A DNA stretch of 64,000 nucleotides from Paulinella micropora. Lineage: Eukaryota > Cercozoa > Imbricatea > Euglyphida > Paulinellidae. Shown one piece after another: positions 19,722-30,774 of this stretch (the first letter of the stretch is position 1; every line of letters begins with the position of its first letter). Made by a program: the position numbers and the translations under genes. Below the pieces are notes generated by a model. The model worked only from the letters and a program-made list of their open reading frames with translations. It ran no database searches and had not been told where the DNA came from. The stretch spans positions 18,501 through 82,500 of the forward strand of contig WBZZ01002522.1 of NCBI GenBank assembly GCA_019918135.1. Direction: 5' to 3'.

Positions 19722-20787
19722 TTATTGAAGTACCGAAAGGTGGCTCATGGACTCATCTTGCAAGTGGTGGCGTACGTCCACTTGTGGGTGCGCAAAAGAG
19801 CGCAGCACCTCGTAGATCTGCTCCAGAGCATTGTCGTTCGTTTGACGATCCGGGAAACGATACTCCGGGATCACGATGGCGTTGTGGGGGTTGAAGATCA
19901 TCAGCTCAGCCCAATCATCGATCAGAACTGTGCGGCTGAGCGGGCAGTTGAGCATGGAAAGGTCTTTGATCCATTCCAGCTCTACATGCTGGCTAGCTTC
20001 TGCTACCACCTCCTCTGGCAGTGAGAAGCGAGTCGACAAGTGTGATAGGTCGATGTGAATCTCGTTAATGTCGTCCAGATCCATGTTGCGTGCTTGCTTG
20101 ACAGGTCGCTTCTCTCCCTGTTTCTTCATGCTCAACCTGGAGAAGATGCCGCGTTTGGAGTTGTCGCCATCTTTGGGTTCAGCAGGTTTGTTCAAGTCCT
20201 CAGTAGCGAACCAATACCCTCTGAATCGTTGCTGAGTTCCATTTACCTCTCGACCGACCAGGCCAGAGACTCGGCCGTTCACGTCAAACTTCTGTACCAT
20301 TCTCCTGGCCAAACGATATTCTGAGAGAGTCCACACTATGATCTCTGCAAATTCAGAGACACGATCCAGGAACTCTTGCAAGCCAGGGCGCATCCACACC
20401 TGACGCTCGTCTTGGGCATACGGCCAGCCCATACTTCGAATTTCTGAATTGCTTATCAAAAAATCCGGTTTTCCCATACTTGTCTCTCCTATCAAATAAA
20501 GTACATCAGTAACATGATGCTACATGTTCAGCTATTTTTGTTCATGCGTCGCTACCTATGTCTCAGTGACGATTGGAATGGTTGCATGGGTGGGAATGTC
20601 AAAAGTGGGTGCATGCCTGCATTTGACAGAAGGACACACTACTTACCAGCGCCCATGGAGGAGTTTGGTGCAACCATCAATTGTGGTCCACCTTGCCATC
20701 CGTCCCCCAGCGCATGCTCCGCAGAAATATCGACTTTGTGTGCGATTATCAAAGTCTTATCCATGTCCAGCACAACGCGCAACTTGC
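19722..20787 (-). CDS. NIF/FCP1-type (HAD) phosphatase, last two exons
   Basis: Exon 20647-20787 begins after acceptor ttgcatag and ends at donor GTAAGT. It encodes LRVVLDMDKTLI, the D-x-D-x-T nucleophile motif of FCP1/TIM50/CTD-type phosphatases (HAD superfamily, acting on phosphoproteins). Exon 19722-20488 follows an intron ending atttgatag and keeps the frame: RPGLQEFLDRVSEF, EIIVWTLSEYRLAR, a lysine-rich insert of about 50 residues, then VLIDDWAELM (the second Asp pair) and NAIVIPEYRF. It ends at TAA. Upstream exons must lie to the right; a weak candidate is at 22124-22185. The catalytic core is complete and unbroken, so this may be a functional host gene. Exact subfamily and target are unknown. 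Confidence 0.85.
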
Positions 20788-21362
20788 CTATGCAAACAAG
20801 AAATTATTGGACAACCCTTCAGCAACTTGAATCGTCTGCACAGGAAATGACCTTCGGGTGGGGCGGGGAGGCTTTTGAGTGTGATCGTCTTTTGCATACT
20901 GAAAAGACTGCATACCATAAAAACACGTATCCGACTGAAAATTTGAAGCTTGTCCCAACTGCAATGCATGGTAACGAGAAAAGCAAGATATCACGATGCA
21001 AGCATGCATTGAAAGAAGCACGACGATATTGGTCAATACCTACGGTAGTTGGGTTTCTTCCTTACAGGATAGAAGTTTTGTGGGCAGCGTTTCCGTGTCA
21101 CTTGAAACGTTTCGCGCTTCAACTTGAACGAATTTTTGCACAATTTCAATTAGGCCTGGACGAGTTCCAGATCCTCAATCTGACCACTTCTTGTTACGGA
21201 CAAATATTTTTGAAGATTTCCATGGAGTCAAAGAGATGACAGTCCCCAGGTGAATTATCTGCAGATTCCTGACTATTTAACGAATGGGAAACGTCTTTGA
21301 GAAGGAGATAGATCACATACTTTCAGAAGAGGTTTGTGAAAAAATTAATAATAATTTAAAAG

Positions 21363-21405
<43 letters not shown>

Positions 21406-22300
21406 AACTCCGCAGCAGCACCTTTCCTGTTCTTTTCTGTGATTTCAGAACCTCGTCTCACTGCACAGTGCCTCGGGGAGGTCTGTCACCCAAACTTTAG
21501 ACTAACTTTTCGATTGGTTTGTGAATTTTAGCATTCCTACCTCCGCTTTGTCGTTTCACAGTCTTGTATTACTGGTCTTATGCACAAATTTCACAGTCTT
21601 GTATTGCTTGTTGTTTTTGTACAAATGGTGAAGCTGGCAAGCAGACGAGGATGCAACTGTGTGCTTGGGTACATAAATGCGAGCTGAAAAGAAATTCACC
21701 ATGCATGTGCCAGATTGTGAGCAGGAGTTTTCACTTTTGTTGAGGAAACACCATTGTCGAGTAACCTTCATGTGAGCATGAGCACAGAAACTCATTTCGT
21801 TCATTTAGTTCTGCGGGAGAATATTCTGTCATAGCTGTTGCTCCACACTGACTGGCAGGTTTATATTTTTGAAGCTTCGAAATTGAGTCACGCATTTTCT
21901 ACGTGATCGATGTGTAAGGGAGAATGCCAGAACGTGCGACCGATGTGCTGAGCGACTGGAACACCATCAAAAAGAAATTCAAGAGGTCATCATGCCTAAC
22001 ATTATACCATGCACAATGTGGTGGATGTATCTGCAATAATAGTTTACCTAAACAAAAAAAAACACAAATAATTATTAATGTCGCAACCTTGAGCCACAAC
22101 AAACTTTTCATTGTAATATGTACCTCGGAAGCTGCTTCTTCTTGCTCCTCTCCGGTTTGTATGATGTCTTATCGTGAATTTGAGCACTCACCTTGGCACC
22201 TACCTACTGATATGTAATTCCTGTTGCTTCTGAATTTTTTCTTCCCTCTTTTTCTTCTTCCTCTGCCTTCTTCTCTCCTCCTCCTATCATCATAATCATC
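20788..22300. other. Intron or intergenic DNA with an (A)42 tract
   Basis: It probably includes introns of the phosphatase gene. A run of about 42 A lies at 21362-21403. A possible exon at 22124-22185 (minus) reads AQIHDKTSYKPERSKKKQ and ends at a GTACAT donor; confidence in it is low. Confidence 0.4.
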
Positions 22301-22338
22301 ATCATGATTGTTATTATTATTATTATTATTATTATCAA

Positions 22339-22389
22339 TGGAGGCACATGTCCAGGATCTGGATCTGATGCTATAGTCTGAGGAAGCCT
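22339..22389 (+). mobile_element. LINE 3'-end fragment with ATT tail
   Basis: Last 50 or so bases of the LINE (atggaggcacatgtccagg to gaggaagccta), then ATT units. Confidence 0.85.
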
Positions 22390-22441
22390 ATTATTATTAT
22401 CATTAGTACTTATTATTATTATCATTATTATTATTATTATT

Positions 22442-22614
22442 TAGGGAGTACATAGGCCATCGGTCCCTTCCATGGGCTGATTGGTATAAAGCTCCTGGAG
22501 TAATGTTCTATGCCGTCACTTCCTTTATTCCACCGATTGGTGTGGAGACTTTCCTTATGGAATGGAGGACTGGATGCACATGGCCTTTTGGCTCAGCAAT
22601 TGGCAGACGATACA
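22442..22614 (+). repeat. R175 ATT-tailed repeat
   Basis: Nearly identical to 13353-13524, with gacgatacat at the 3' end. Confidence 0.85.
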
Positions 22615-22648
22615 TATTATTATTATTATTATTATTGTTATTATTATG

Positions 22649-22684
<36 letters not shown>

Positions 22685-22687
<3 letters not shown>

Positions 22688-23094
22688 CCCAATGGCCTCA
22701 AGGCGTTAAACTGTGACGCCAACTCATAACCCTTTGGTGGTAGATGCTGGGGAGGAGGGTCGTTGCGCGCGTAAAAGATCTTAAAATCCGCATATGCTGG
22801 TTGATAGCCCAGGACCCAGCAGACACCAGATTGTTATGGGTGGGGTTTCGAGGCAGCTCTAGCAACCGCGCTTGGTGTATGCACTTGCACATTCGGTGAC
22901 GTCTTGCAAGAGGTTGCTGGGACTGCGGAATAACCTCGGCTTAGTGCAGTCTTGCCCTCAGGAGCTCCATCGGTGGCCCCGATCATCAGGCGAGAGACTG
23001 ACACGGGGGGGTGGAGGACCTCGAACAAGGGTATTGGAGGCTTATGTCCGTTGAGGATATGCCATTAGCGGCATCAGTACGCCTCAGATATAGT
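22685..23094 (+). repeat. R400 ATT-tailed repeat
   Basis: Full length, nearly identical to 13684-14093. Confidence 0.9.
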
Positions 23095-23116
23095 ATTATT
23101 ATTATTATTAGCTAGT

Positions 23117-23354
23117 GGCACCGCGATAGCCCAGTGGTTAAGGTCTACCATCTGGGACCTGTCCCCAGTTCGATTCCCGTCGGTGCCAGTATTTTCAAAG
23201 GATATTTTCTTTGAAGGTATTGGTCTGTCTGGAAGGCTTGGAGCTGCCTTGCGGGGGTGTCAGTAGCGCCTATCGTCAAATCTTCGTACTCCCCTCACGG
23301 GTGAGACATGGAGGCACATGTGCAGAAATGCATTCGCCATTGACTGAGAAGCAC
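23117..23354 (+). mobile_element. Diverged SINE subfamily copy
   Basis: The tRNA-like head is better preserved than in the young copies: ggcaccg at the start pairs with cggtgcc at the end of the head as a 7-bp acceptor stem. The middle unit differs (ttttctttgaaggtattgg) and the 3' end is the shared one. Probably an older subfamily. Confidence 0.8.
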
Positions 23355-23382
23355 TGTTATTATTATTATTATTATTATTTTT

Positions 23383-23611
23383 GCACCGCGATAGCCCAGT
23401 GGTCAAGTTCAATACCATGTCGCCAGTTCGATTCCCGTCGGTGCCAGTGTTTTCAAAGTGTGTTTTCTTTGAAGGTAGTGGTCTGTCTGGAAGTCTTGAA
23501 GCTGCCCTGCGGGGGTGTCAGTAGAGCTATCGGTGACATCTTCGTACTTTCCTCGCGGGTGAGGCGGTGGAGGCACATATGCAGATTTGCATTCGCGATT
23601 GACAGAAGCAC
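23383..23611 (+). mobile_element. Diverged SINE subfamily copy
   Basis: As the neighbouring copy, with a shortened anticodon region and several changes in the 3' half. Confidence 0.75.
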
Positions 23612-23618
23612 TATTTAA

Positions 23619-23649
<31 letters not shown>

Positions 23650-23723
23650 TTGGAGTGTTGACTGTGACATATTTGAGGGAAATCCCGATGAAAAAACCTA
23701 GTCACACTTGCTAAACAGAGTTC

Positions 23724-24130
23724 CAGCCCAATGGCCTCAAGGCGTTAAACTGTGACGCCAACTCATAACCCTTTGGTGGTAGATGCTGGGGAGGAGGGTC
23801 GTTGCGCGCGTAAAAGATCTTAAACTCCGCATATGCTGGTTGATAGCCCAGGACCCAGCAGACACCAGATTGTTATGGGTGGGGTTTCGAGGCAGCTCTA
23901 GCAACCGCGCTTGGTGTATGCACTTGCACATTCGGTGACGTCTTGCAAGAGGTTGCTGGGACTGCGGAATAACCTCGGCTTAGTGCAGTCTTGCCCTCAG
24001 GAGCTCCATCGGTGGCCCCGATCATCAGGCGAGAGACTGACACGGGGGGGTGGAGGACCTCGAACAAGGGTATTGGAGGCTTATGTCCGTTGAGGATATG
24101 CCATTAGCTGCATCAGTACGCCTCAGATAT

Positions 24131-24133
<3 letters not shown>
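23724..24133 (+). repeat. R400 ATT-tailed repeat
   Basis: Third full-length copy, followed by about 16 ATT units. Confidence 0.9.
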
Positions 24134-24182
<49 letters not shown>

Positions 24183-24185
<3 letters not shown>

Positions 24186-24234
24186 GAGGCACATGTCCAG
24201 GATCTGGATCTGATGCTATAGTCTGAGGAAGCCT

Positions 24235-24235
<1 letters not shown>
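24183..24235 (+). mobile_element. LINE 3'-end fragment
   Basis: atggaggcacatgtccagg through gaggaagccta; sits in the ATT tail of the preceding R400. Confidence 0.85.
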
Positions 24236-24270
<35 letters not shown>

Positions 24271-24272
<2 letters not shown>

Positions 24273-24321
24273 GGAGGCACATGTCCAGGATCTGGATCTG
24301 ATGCTATAGTCTGAGGAAGCC

Positions 24322-24323
<2 letters not shown>
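24271..24323 (+). mobile_element. LINE 3'-end fragment
   Basis: Another 50-base LINE 3' end inserted in the ATT tail of the previous one. Confidence 0.85.
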
Positions 24324-24367
<44 letters not shown>

Positions 24368-24368
<1 letters not shown>

Positions 24369-24562
24369 TGGGCCCTGTCGCCAGTTCGATTCCAGTCGGT
24401 GCCACCAGTATTTTCATTGAACATACCGGTCCGTCTGGAAGTGTTGGAACTGCCCGTGCGGGGGTGTCATTAGAGCCTATCGTCAATTCTTCGTACTCCC
24501 CTCACGGGTGAGACGATGGAGGCGCATGTGCAGATTTGCATCAGCCATTGACAGAGAAGCAC
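24368..24562 (+). mobile_element. 5'-truncated SINE
   Basis: Starts at ctgggccctgtcgcc in the tRNA-like head and lacks the A box. It has only one middle unit. Confidence 0.85.
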
Positions 24563-24609
<47 letters not shown>

Positions 24610-24610
<1 letters not shown>

Positions 24611-24989
24611 TAGTCATTCAGATTTTCCCTCGGGGACTGGGAATTCATACGTTTTTTTGATATTTTTCCTGCATACTGGGGGTTTTTTTGTTTTTGTTTT
24701 TTGTTTTTTGTTTTTTGTTGTTGTTGTTGTTGTTCAGGTCATAAGTTTGCCAAGTTTTTGCATGCATGTATGTGTTTTTGGTTTGTGCGTTCACATTTAT
24801 TTTTTTCTTCATTTTTTCACGTTTGTGTATGTATGTCATAATAAGTTCGTCTGCTGTTAGTGTAAATATTTGGTCGCAGAACGGCACACCTGACACAAGA
24901 AGCAAACACATATAGAGATAGCACACTAGGTTAGAAGGGTTTACGTGTAGATAATAGATCTTCATAACGTTCTTACAGTGTGTTGTTTG
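24610..24989. other. Unique T-rich DNA, no gene recognised
   Basis: T-rich stretches and (TGT)n at about 24718-24735. It lies directly upstream of the inverted-repeat boundary and may be intron of gene Y. Confidence 0.4.
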
Positions 24990-25091
24990 TGGTGGATTCT
25001 GCAGGGCAAACCCAGCAGGATTGACCTCTTTCCGGTACGCTCTCATCCTGCACAGTGTTTGTTTCTCTAACCAGGGGTACATTTGCTTCAG

Positions 25092-25894
25092 AAACGTCGT
25101 AACACCAAGGAGGTGGAGCAGGACAAGGCGAAGCTGCTCAAGCAACAGGCCCAGGAGCACCAAGCCGCTGGCTTGCTCACCACGGTGGTAACATAAACAT
25201 TTACATTTACTCCATACCACTTTTTAATCCTGTCGTCTTTTGTTAGAGCCAGTTTTTCCATTCTCCTAGTCTCTCTTTGGGAAGGATGGAAGACAAAGGA
25301 CATGCAGCTCCCGTCAGTCGGGATACACAAACCGAAGGTTCCACCAACCCTCTTTTTATTGTGAGTTTACTGAGCGGTCTGCGCCCTGTCGTTTTGCTTG
25401 GCTCTAGGGGTTCACTTGAATGGGAAAAGCGCAGGTGCCTGCTTGATTGATGCAACATCGCTGTCTTTATCTATGCTGTCCTGACTGCTTTGTCGAACAT
25501 TTTCCTGTTTGTTGCGTCCATAAATCTTGCTTTGGAAAACAGATTTCAAGTTCGATCCGTCGAAGCTGAACAAGGTGGTCATGGAGCCAATGTGCGAGCA
25601 CACGCTCGGTAACGAGGCCAAAGGTCAAAAGCTCTAGTCCAATTTTCCTTGTGCGAAATATTAATGTGTCTTGTGTGTTTTGATGTTTTTAAAGAACCTG
25701 TGGATGCGATTCTCCATCCTTTCTGTAATATAATATACTGGGGTGTACATGCAGAGGAAGACTGGGGCCTAGTGGAGCGAGAGGACGGCAAGTCAGCAGT
25801 GCTTAGCACAGAGAAGAATAATGACCTTGACACTACCCACAGTGGGCAAGAAGAGAGCGAGGAGGAGAGCGAGGATGAGATTGTCCACTTCTAG
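25092..25894 (+). CDS. Gene Y, right-arm copy: 3' exons of an unrecognised protein
   Basis: Exon 25092-25187 (32 codons, phase 0, GTAACA donor) encodes a charged, probably coiled-coil helix (NTKEVEQDKAKLLKQQAQEH). Exon 25247-25360 (38 codons, phase 0, GTGAGT donor) is Ser/Pro-rich. Exon 25542 to about 25609 encodes FKFDPSKLNKVVMEPMCEHT and ends at a GTAACG donor. The last exon (about 25695-25894) joins in phase and gives EDWGLVEREDG and an acidic tail ending EDEIVHF before TAG TGA. A small exon near 25408-25434 may lie between. Upstream exons are not identified. I do not recognise the family; the acidic tail and helix suggest a nuclear or ribosome-biogenesis protein, but that is a guess. Confidence 0.5.
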
Positions 25895-26355
25895 TGAGGA
25901 ATTACTGACGATATTCCTGAGGTTTTATAACTTCAAAAAATGAATAAGATTTTTTCGATTTTCAAGTTTAGATCGTTTTTGACTTGTCACAAAATTTGAG
26001 GCATAAATATTTTCAAGTTGACGGTAATATTAACCTTTTACCGTACACGATCCACTCAACTGGACCGGATTCACTTAAGTGGATGGGTTCTTATTACAGA
26101 GTGTTAGACTATTATTATTAATATAATAATCTATGATAGCTACAACACTCTATCAGCAGTACTTAACCCTTAACCGGTTTGCCACTTTTGGGGATCTAAA
26201 GCCACGTTTGGGGATCCGACCCAATTTCAAGTTTTTTATCCCTATTTGTGGTTTTTGACAGTTATATTATTAAATTCAATTGAATTAAACCCGGTGGAAG
26301 CTAATTGTGTAAAAAAACAGTTCTTTAATAACTAATAAAACCTTGACAATCATTG

Positions 26356-28231
26356 TCACAACGGCTGCCTCTTACATTTCCCAGATGGAACGAAATGATT
26401 GACTGTGTGCCACGGAAAACATTCTCCAGTTCGGCAAAAAAAATAGCGACAATCGCTGCAATAAGCACTGGTACGCTTGCGGATTCCATTACTAGCACAC
26501 ACCGCACAACAAGCCGAGTTCTGCTTACCCGCGCCGCGCTTACCATCACTCGCCTCGTTTGTAAGACTTACCAAATAGCCAGGGCATATCACACGCTTGC
26601 CCCTCGCTGCGCTCCTAGAACCTCCAAAAAGCCCCGCATAAGACACCAAACCCTCAATAAGTTCCTTGAGCATGTCTTTGCGTGTTTTTTCTTCATGAAA
26701 CTGTTTGTAGATGATAGTTGTGTTTGTAACCGCAACATCTAACAAACCCGCAAATAACTTGAACCAAGGCTTGTTGAATCTTACCGCCTTCTCAACTCCG
26801 TAACGAAGTCGTAACTGATCGCCTGTATCAACGCCGCCCATGTGCTGAGTGTATGTCTTGCAAATTTCAAAACAATTCACTGGAACCGTAGCTCCACCCC
26901 CCCCCCCCCCCCCCATGCAGCCTCCTTTCGACGTGGCTCATTGTACCCCCCAACACAGTTGACAAAAAATAAACCACCTGGGTGTCTTTCCAAGCAACAG
27001 CATGCATAGTGACTCCGTTATGACTCCAAGTGGCCATTGCGGACGTGCCCCGGTCACTATTCTTCTTGACTTCGTCCAGTAGCTCCTTTGCCGCCCTCAG
27101 CCTGGGTTTGACAACAGTGCCAATGCAGTTGATGCCCCTCTTTAGGACACAGTCAAAAAACAACTGCAGCCCTGTGTAAAACCTATCTAAAGCGATGATC
27201 CTGCCGCTTTGGTCGATGCCGGCTAGGTCTAAAAGCTTCATAACAACTGCATACGTCATTCCGTGCCCAGAATCGTCCTGCACCGTTCCCTCACCCTCAT
27301 AACAAAGCAGCGTATAAAAATAGCCTGTTACTGAACAGCACAGAGCAAACAGTTTGAATCCCCATTTGATGGGTTTTTTCGGTAAGTATTGCCTGAGGTA
27401 GGTACGCACTTTAAAAGGGATCATTCCCTCGTCGATTGACACCCACTGACCCAATTCCCACAGCCTAGGAAAATTTTCTTGTACAATCTCAATAAAGACT
27501 CGAACATTGAAAAGTTTGTCATACTGAGGGGAGTCACGAGGAGCTGCCAGACGGGGGTCAGTGAGATGAAAATAACGTTTGATATTCTGATACCTCACGT
27601 ACCCCATGATGCTTGCAAGGTCTGGCCACTGCCAGAAGTCTGACACAGCGCCAATCCAATAATCTGTTTCAGCAGGCAACCCCATCACCCCCATCATTAT
27701 AAGGATCGCCAAAAATGAAAGTATGTCAGATAGTGTCACGGGTACCCAAGGCCGCTGACGCTCTGAGGGGTTGAGATTACGTTTCCAGGTTGCATACTTG
27801 TTGGTGTTTCTTGTGACATTCTGCCAGAATTGCGTGGGTAAGAACATAAAGAAAATATCCACCATACTGAGGAGGTCGGGGGAACGCACAGAAAGTGATG
27901 CCCTGGACTGCCCTTCGAATGCCGGCAGCACACGAGGAGGTGCAACACCCACCTTCCATTCTTTGACATCTTTGAACTCACTGGCAGGTAGGCTATCGCC
28001 TTCGTCAATCTCTAGTGCCGGATCCTCCTCCTCGTCTTCACCAGACCCCTCATCTTCTTCGACATCATCGTCACTGACAAGTGAGTCGCTGGGATGAGGG
28101 GCTCGTTTGTTGTCCATATCTCCTTCTTTTTGATCCTCTTCATCGATTGAACTACCCGACTCATCCCCCGACTCTGGCGGTCTGTTGGAAAACAGTACAG
28201 TAAGGAATACTGACAGCCAACGCAGATGCAT
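26356..28231 (-). pseudogene. piggyBac transposase (frameshifted at a homopolymer)
   Basis: The main exon reads from about 28180 (after acceptor ccaacag) to 26867: acidic N-terminus, LSMVDIFFMFLPTQFWQNV, then the catalytic Asp residues in SIDEGMIPFK and ALDRFYTGL. At a run of about 17 C (26897-26914) the frame changes. The other frame continues with HMGGVDTGDQLRLRYGVEK (third Asp) and a Cys-rich C-terminus (CCAVCASNG, YCSDCRYFFC, HTVNHF) to TGA 26356. The three Asp residues and the zinc-binding tail are those of piggyBac. A likely upstream exon at about 28320-28385 encodes SEDGLIPSDPDDDDYVYL. If the homopolymer length is a sequencing error the gene may be intact. Confidence 0.9.
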
Positions 28232-28474
28232 GTATGGAAGTACAGAAATCTACTATACTTCCAGCATCGTCCTTGGCCGAGAACAAAACAGAAGCAAATT
28301 GCACAAAATAGCTGAAACCAGGTAGGGATAGGTACACATAGTCATCGTCATCAGGGTCGCTGGGTATCAAGCCGTCCTCACTGCAAACACGCAGAGAAAC
28401 CATTCGACATCACAAGAAAAATTCGAGGTTCAAGAAAAACAAGTCTACCCAGCATTTATTGCATTTTTGGCATC

Positions 28475-28759
28475 TCAGTCGATTTCCTGGCCTTGCCCAA
28501 GTATGCCGTTATCGGCAGAGCCACTCCCTTGAATTCTGTATTTGATAATCTCCGAAGCAATCATCATGGAATCGTCTTCATCCTCCGCATCCCACTTCAT
28601 CCAAAACTTGTCTTTTGTACGACCATACTGTCGAGAAACAGTACCCTCAATCTCCCTCGTCTTCCAGTCATCAGGCCATTTTTGTTTGGCATAAGCATCA
28701 CCAAATTCCCTGACCGGAAGACGCACACGGACTGTGAGAAGCTCTTGGTGCGCAGACAT
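28475..28759 (-). CDS. Small ORF inside the piggyBac element
   Basis: Ninety-four codons from ATG 28759 to TGA, encoding a charged protein (REFGDAYAKQKWPDDWKT, DKFWMKWDAEDEDDS) without Cys clusters or membrane segments. It lies within the element, upstream of the transposase and on the same strand. It may be a separate accessory protein or a 5' exon of the transposase; no clear donor site was found. The WPDDW...KFWMKWD pattern recalls small chromatin-reader folds, but this is not established. Confidence 0.5.
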   Translation of the reverse strand: MSAHQELLTVRVRLPVREFGDAYAKQKWPDDWKTREIEGTVSRQYGRTKDKFWMKWDAEDEDDSMMIASEIIKYRIQGSGSADNGILGQGQEID

Positions 28760-29284
28760 GATGTTGAAAAAAAAAAAAAAGGTCCCCGCCACGTAAAAAA
28801 AGGCAACGAAAATTCGTGAAAAAAAGTGGTTGGTGCCTGGTTTCAGTTTCATATTTAAGTCACTTCTAGAAAAGCTATGACATTCTGGTTTTCACAGATA
28901 GCTTCCCCAACACGTAAATATTAAATTTGCAGCGTAGTACAACTTGTTTCGATTGGTATTTATGTTTTTATTCAACTCAAAAATTCAAACCACTTTTGGG
29001 GATTGAAGCCACTTTTGGGGATTGAAACCGGTTAAGGGTTAAGCTTTAATAAGAAAGCGGCGCCAGCAGAGCGCAATCGACAACGGCCTTCACAATGCTA
29101 CTTGTCGAGTACCGGCAACCGGGGCCCCTCTTACCGGTCGTAGACTTCACGCACGAAGAATTTACTATAATAACAGTGCGAAGAATTTCTTACAATGGTC
29201 ACTAGTACGATATTGAATAAACGACATTAATAACTATCCTAACGATATGAAGACTGTGGAATACCCATTTATTTTGTCTGTTAT

Positions 29285-29700
29285 AATCAAAAGATATTAT
29301 TTAATGTAAGCAGTGGTATTTATCCTTCCAGTTCCCCAGCACTCTGAAAATAACCTAATCTTCCTCCTCTGCAAAGAGAGGAAACCAGTATGGCAGAAAA
29401 TGTAGAGACTGTCAGAGCCAAGCAAACAAAAGGAAAAAGAGAGGCATTTCCCAGTGTCACCCCTAACGATAATATAGTATACGGCTTAAAAAAGTAGTAC
29501 TACTAACCGGTTATGAATAGTAATATTATCATGATCGTTTTCAACCGGCCCAAAAGTATATAAATAAAAACGGATATAACTACATCTTAAAGAGATATAG
29601 CTCTTCTATACATCACTGTGTATAGGGGTATAAGAAAAGGTCGCATATTTACCTATCTGCGCCTACATATGTTTTTTTAAACCCCCTATAGGTCTTTAGT
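29285..29700 (+). promoter_or_regulatory. Leader module LL, right-arm copy
   Basis: Mirror of 4683-5111. It contains a 35-codon ORF (29390-29497) starting MAENVETVRAKQTKGKREAF and ending PNDNIVYGLKK; in the left arm one extra base shifts that frame. Lies upstream of gene X. Confidence 0.55.
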
Positions 29701-30774
29701 CAATCCGCCGTTTTAAAAATATAAAAAATATATTAATAAATTCTTCATATCACCCGGATTCAGAATCTGCAATCGGTGTCAAGAAATTTTTAGTAGTTTT
29801 TACAAAGTCTCAATTTAAAGTTTACATGAAATCAACCATACGTTTCAGTTTCAAGCCTGCCACACATTGGCTTCTTCCAATTCATTTCTGCTGTCCGGCT
29901 TTTTTTTCGAATTCACTCTCAACAACCTGTGCTGTGTTCATGCTTTTTGCTTCCTGTTTTTGCATTCCCCACTTCAATTCCAAAATTATTGAACCTACTT
30001 GCTTGCCACATACCTACACTCACTTTCCTACAATTCTTTTTTTTTTATCTGTTCGACTGCCTGCGTTTGGGTGTGTTTTGTCCTGCCACGTTCCTGCTTG
30101 TCCCATCATGTTGTATTTGTTCCTTGTCCACGCGTTCCTCAGTTGTGCTCTTTCTTGCATTTTTGTTTTGCATATTGTTTTCCAAGTATTGCTCTCCTGA
30201 TTTGCCTCAAAAACTCTTTCCCCCTTTCATTCCTTGCCTGTGCTTGCCCACTCTGAACTTCAGGCATTCTCGTCCTGTGCTGTCATGTTTGTTTTCGTGT
30301 CTCTCCTACGCGCCCTCATTGTCTCCTTTGCTTGGTTTTTGTTTGCTTTAACTCTGTGGGTGTTGGGGTGTTGGAAAATGCTGGTTGCAATCATTTCGTG
30401 TTTCTTGTCGATGTGAGAGGGGGGTCTGAAGTTTATACTTGTTGTTTTTTTTTCTATTTCATTGCGCTAAAGTGTGTTTGAGCAAACCACACATGCTACA
30501 CTACAATACATGTTGTCTGCTCCATGCCTAGTGGTAGGGTTCATGAAACAAACACAAAACAACACATTCTACACACATTATGCCTGTCAAATCTGACTGT
30601 TTTGACTGTATTTTTCATTTTTCTGAAATGTTATGTTTTTTACTTTTGCTATGTGTTGTGTGTCTCTGTTGTCGCTGTTTATGCCATGTTGTGCTTGTCT
30701 GCTGTTGGAACTATGTGTCCTCTGCATTTTAGGCCTATTTTCCATGCTTTTTGTTTGTGTTTGCAGATTTACGA

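Larger units (their letters stand above)
26167..29038 (-). mobile_element. piggyBac DNA transposon
   Basis: Complete element flanked by the TTAA duplication (26163-26166 and 29039-29042). Terminal inverted repeats are cccttaaccggttt and aaaccggttaaggg. Just inside each end are two direct units of about 20 bases, gccacttttggggat(t/c), in the same orientation at both ends. The opposite inverted-repeat arm has the same site unoccupied (5307-5310), so the insertion came after the arms duplicated. Confidence 0.95.

Noticed and set aside
21362-21403. Poly(A) tail of a processed retrocopy
   Set aside because: No retrocopied coding sequence was found upstream and no target-site duplication is visible.
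26167-29038. A piggyBac-virus fusion of the Teratorn type
   Set aside because: The element is 2.87 kb with exact TTAA-bounded ends, and no viral genes were recognised inside or near it.
29826-30420. A T-rich ORF of about 140-170 codons upstream of gene X (also 3998-4522)
   Set aside because: Its Phe/Leu/Cys/Ser-rich translation comes from a pyrimidine-rich sequence that ends in a good splice acceptor, so it is more likely a 5' intron.
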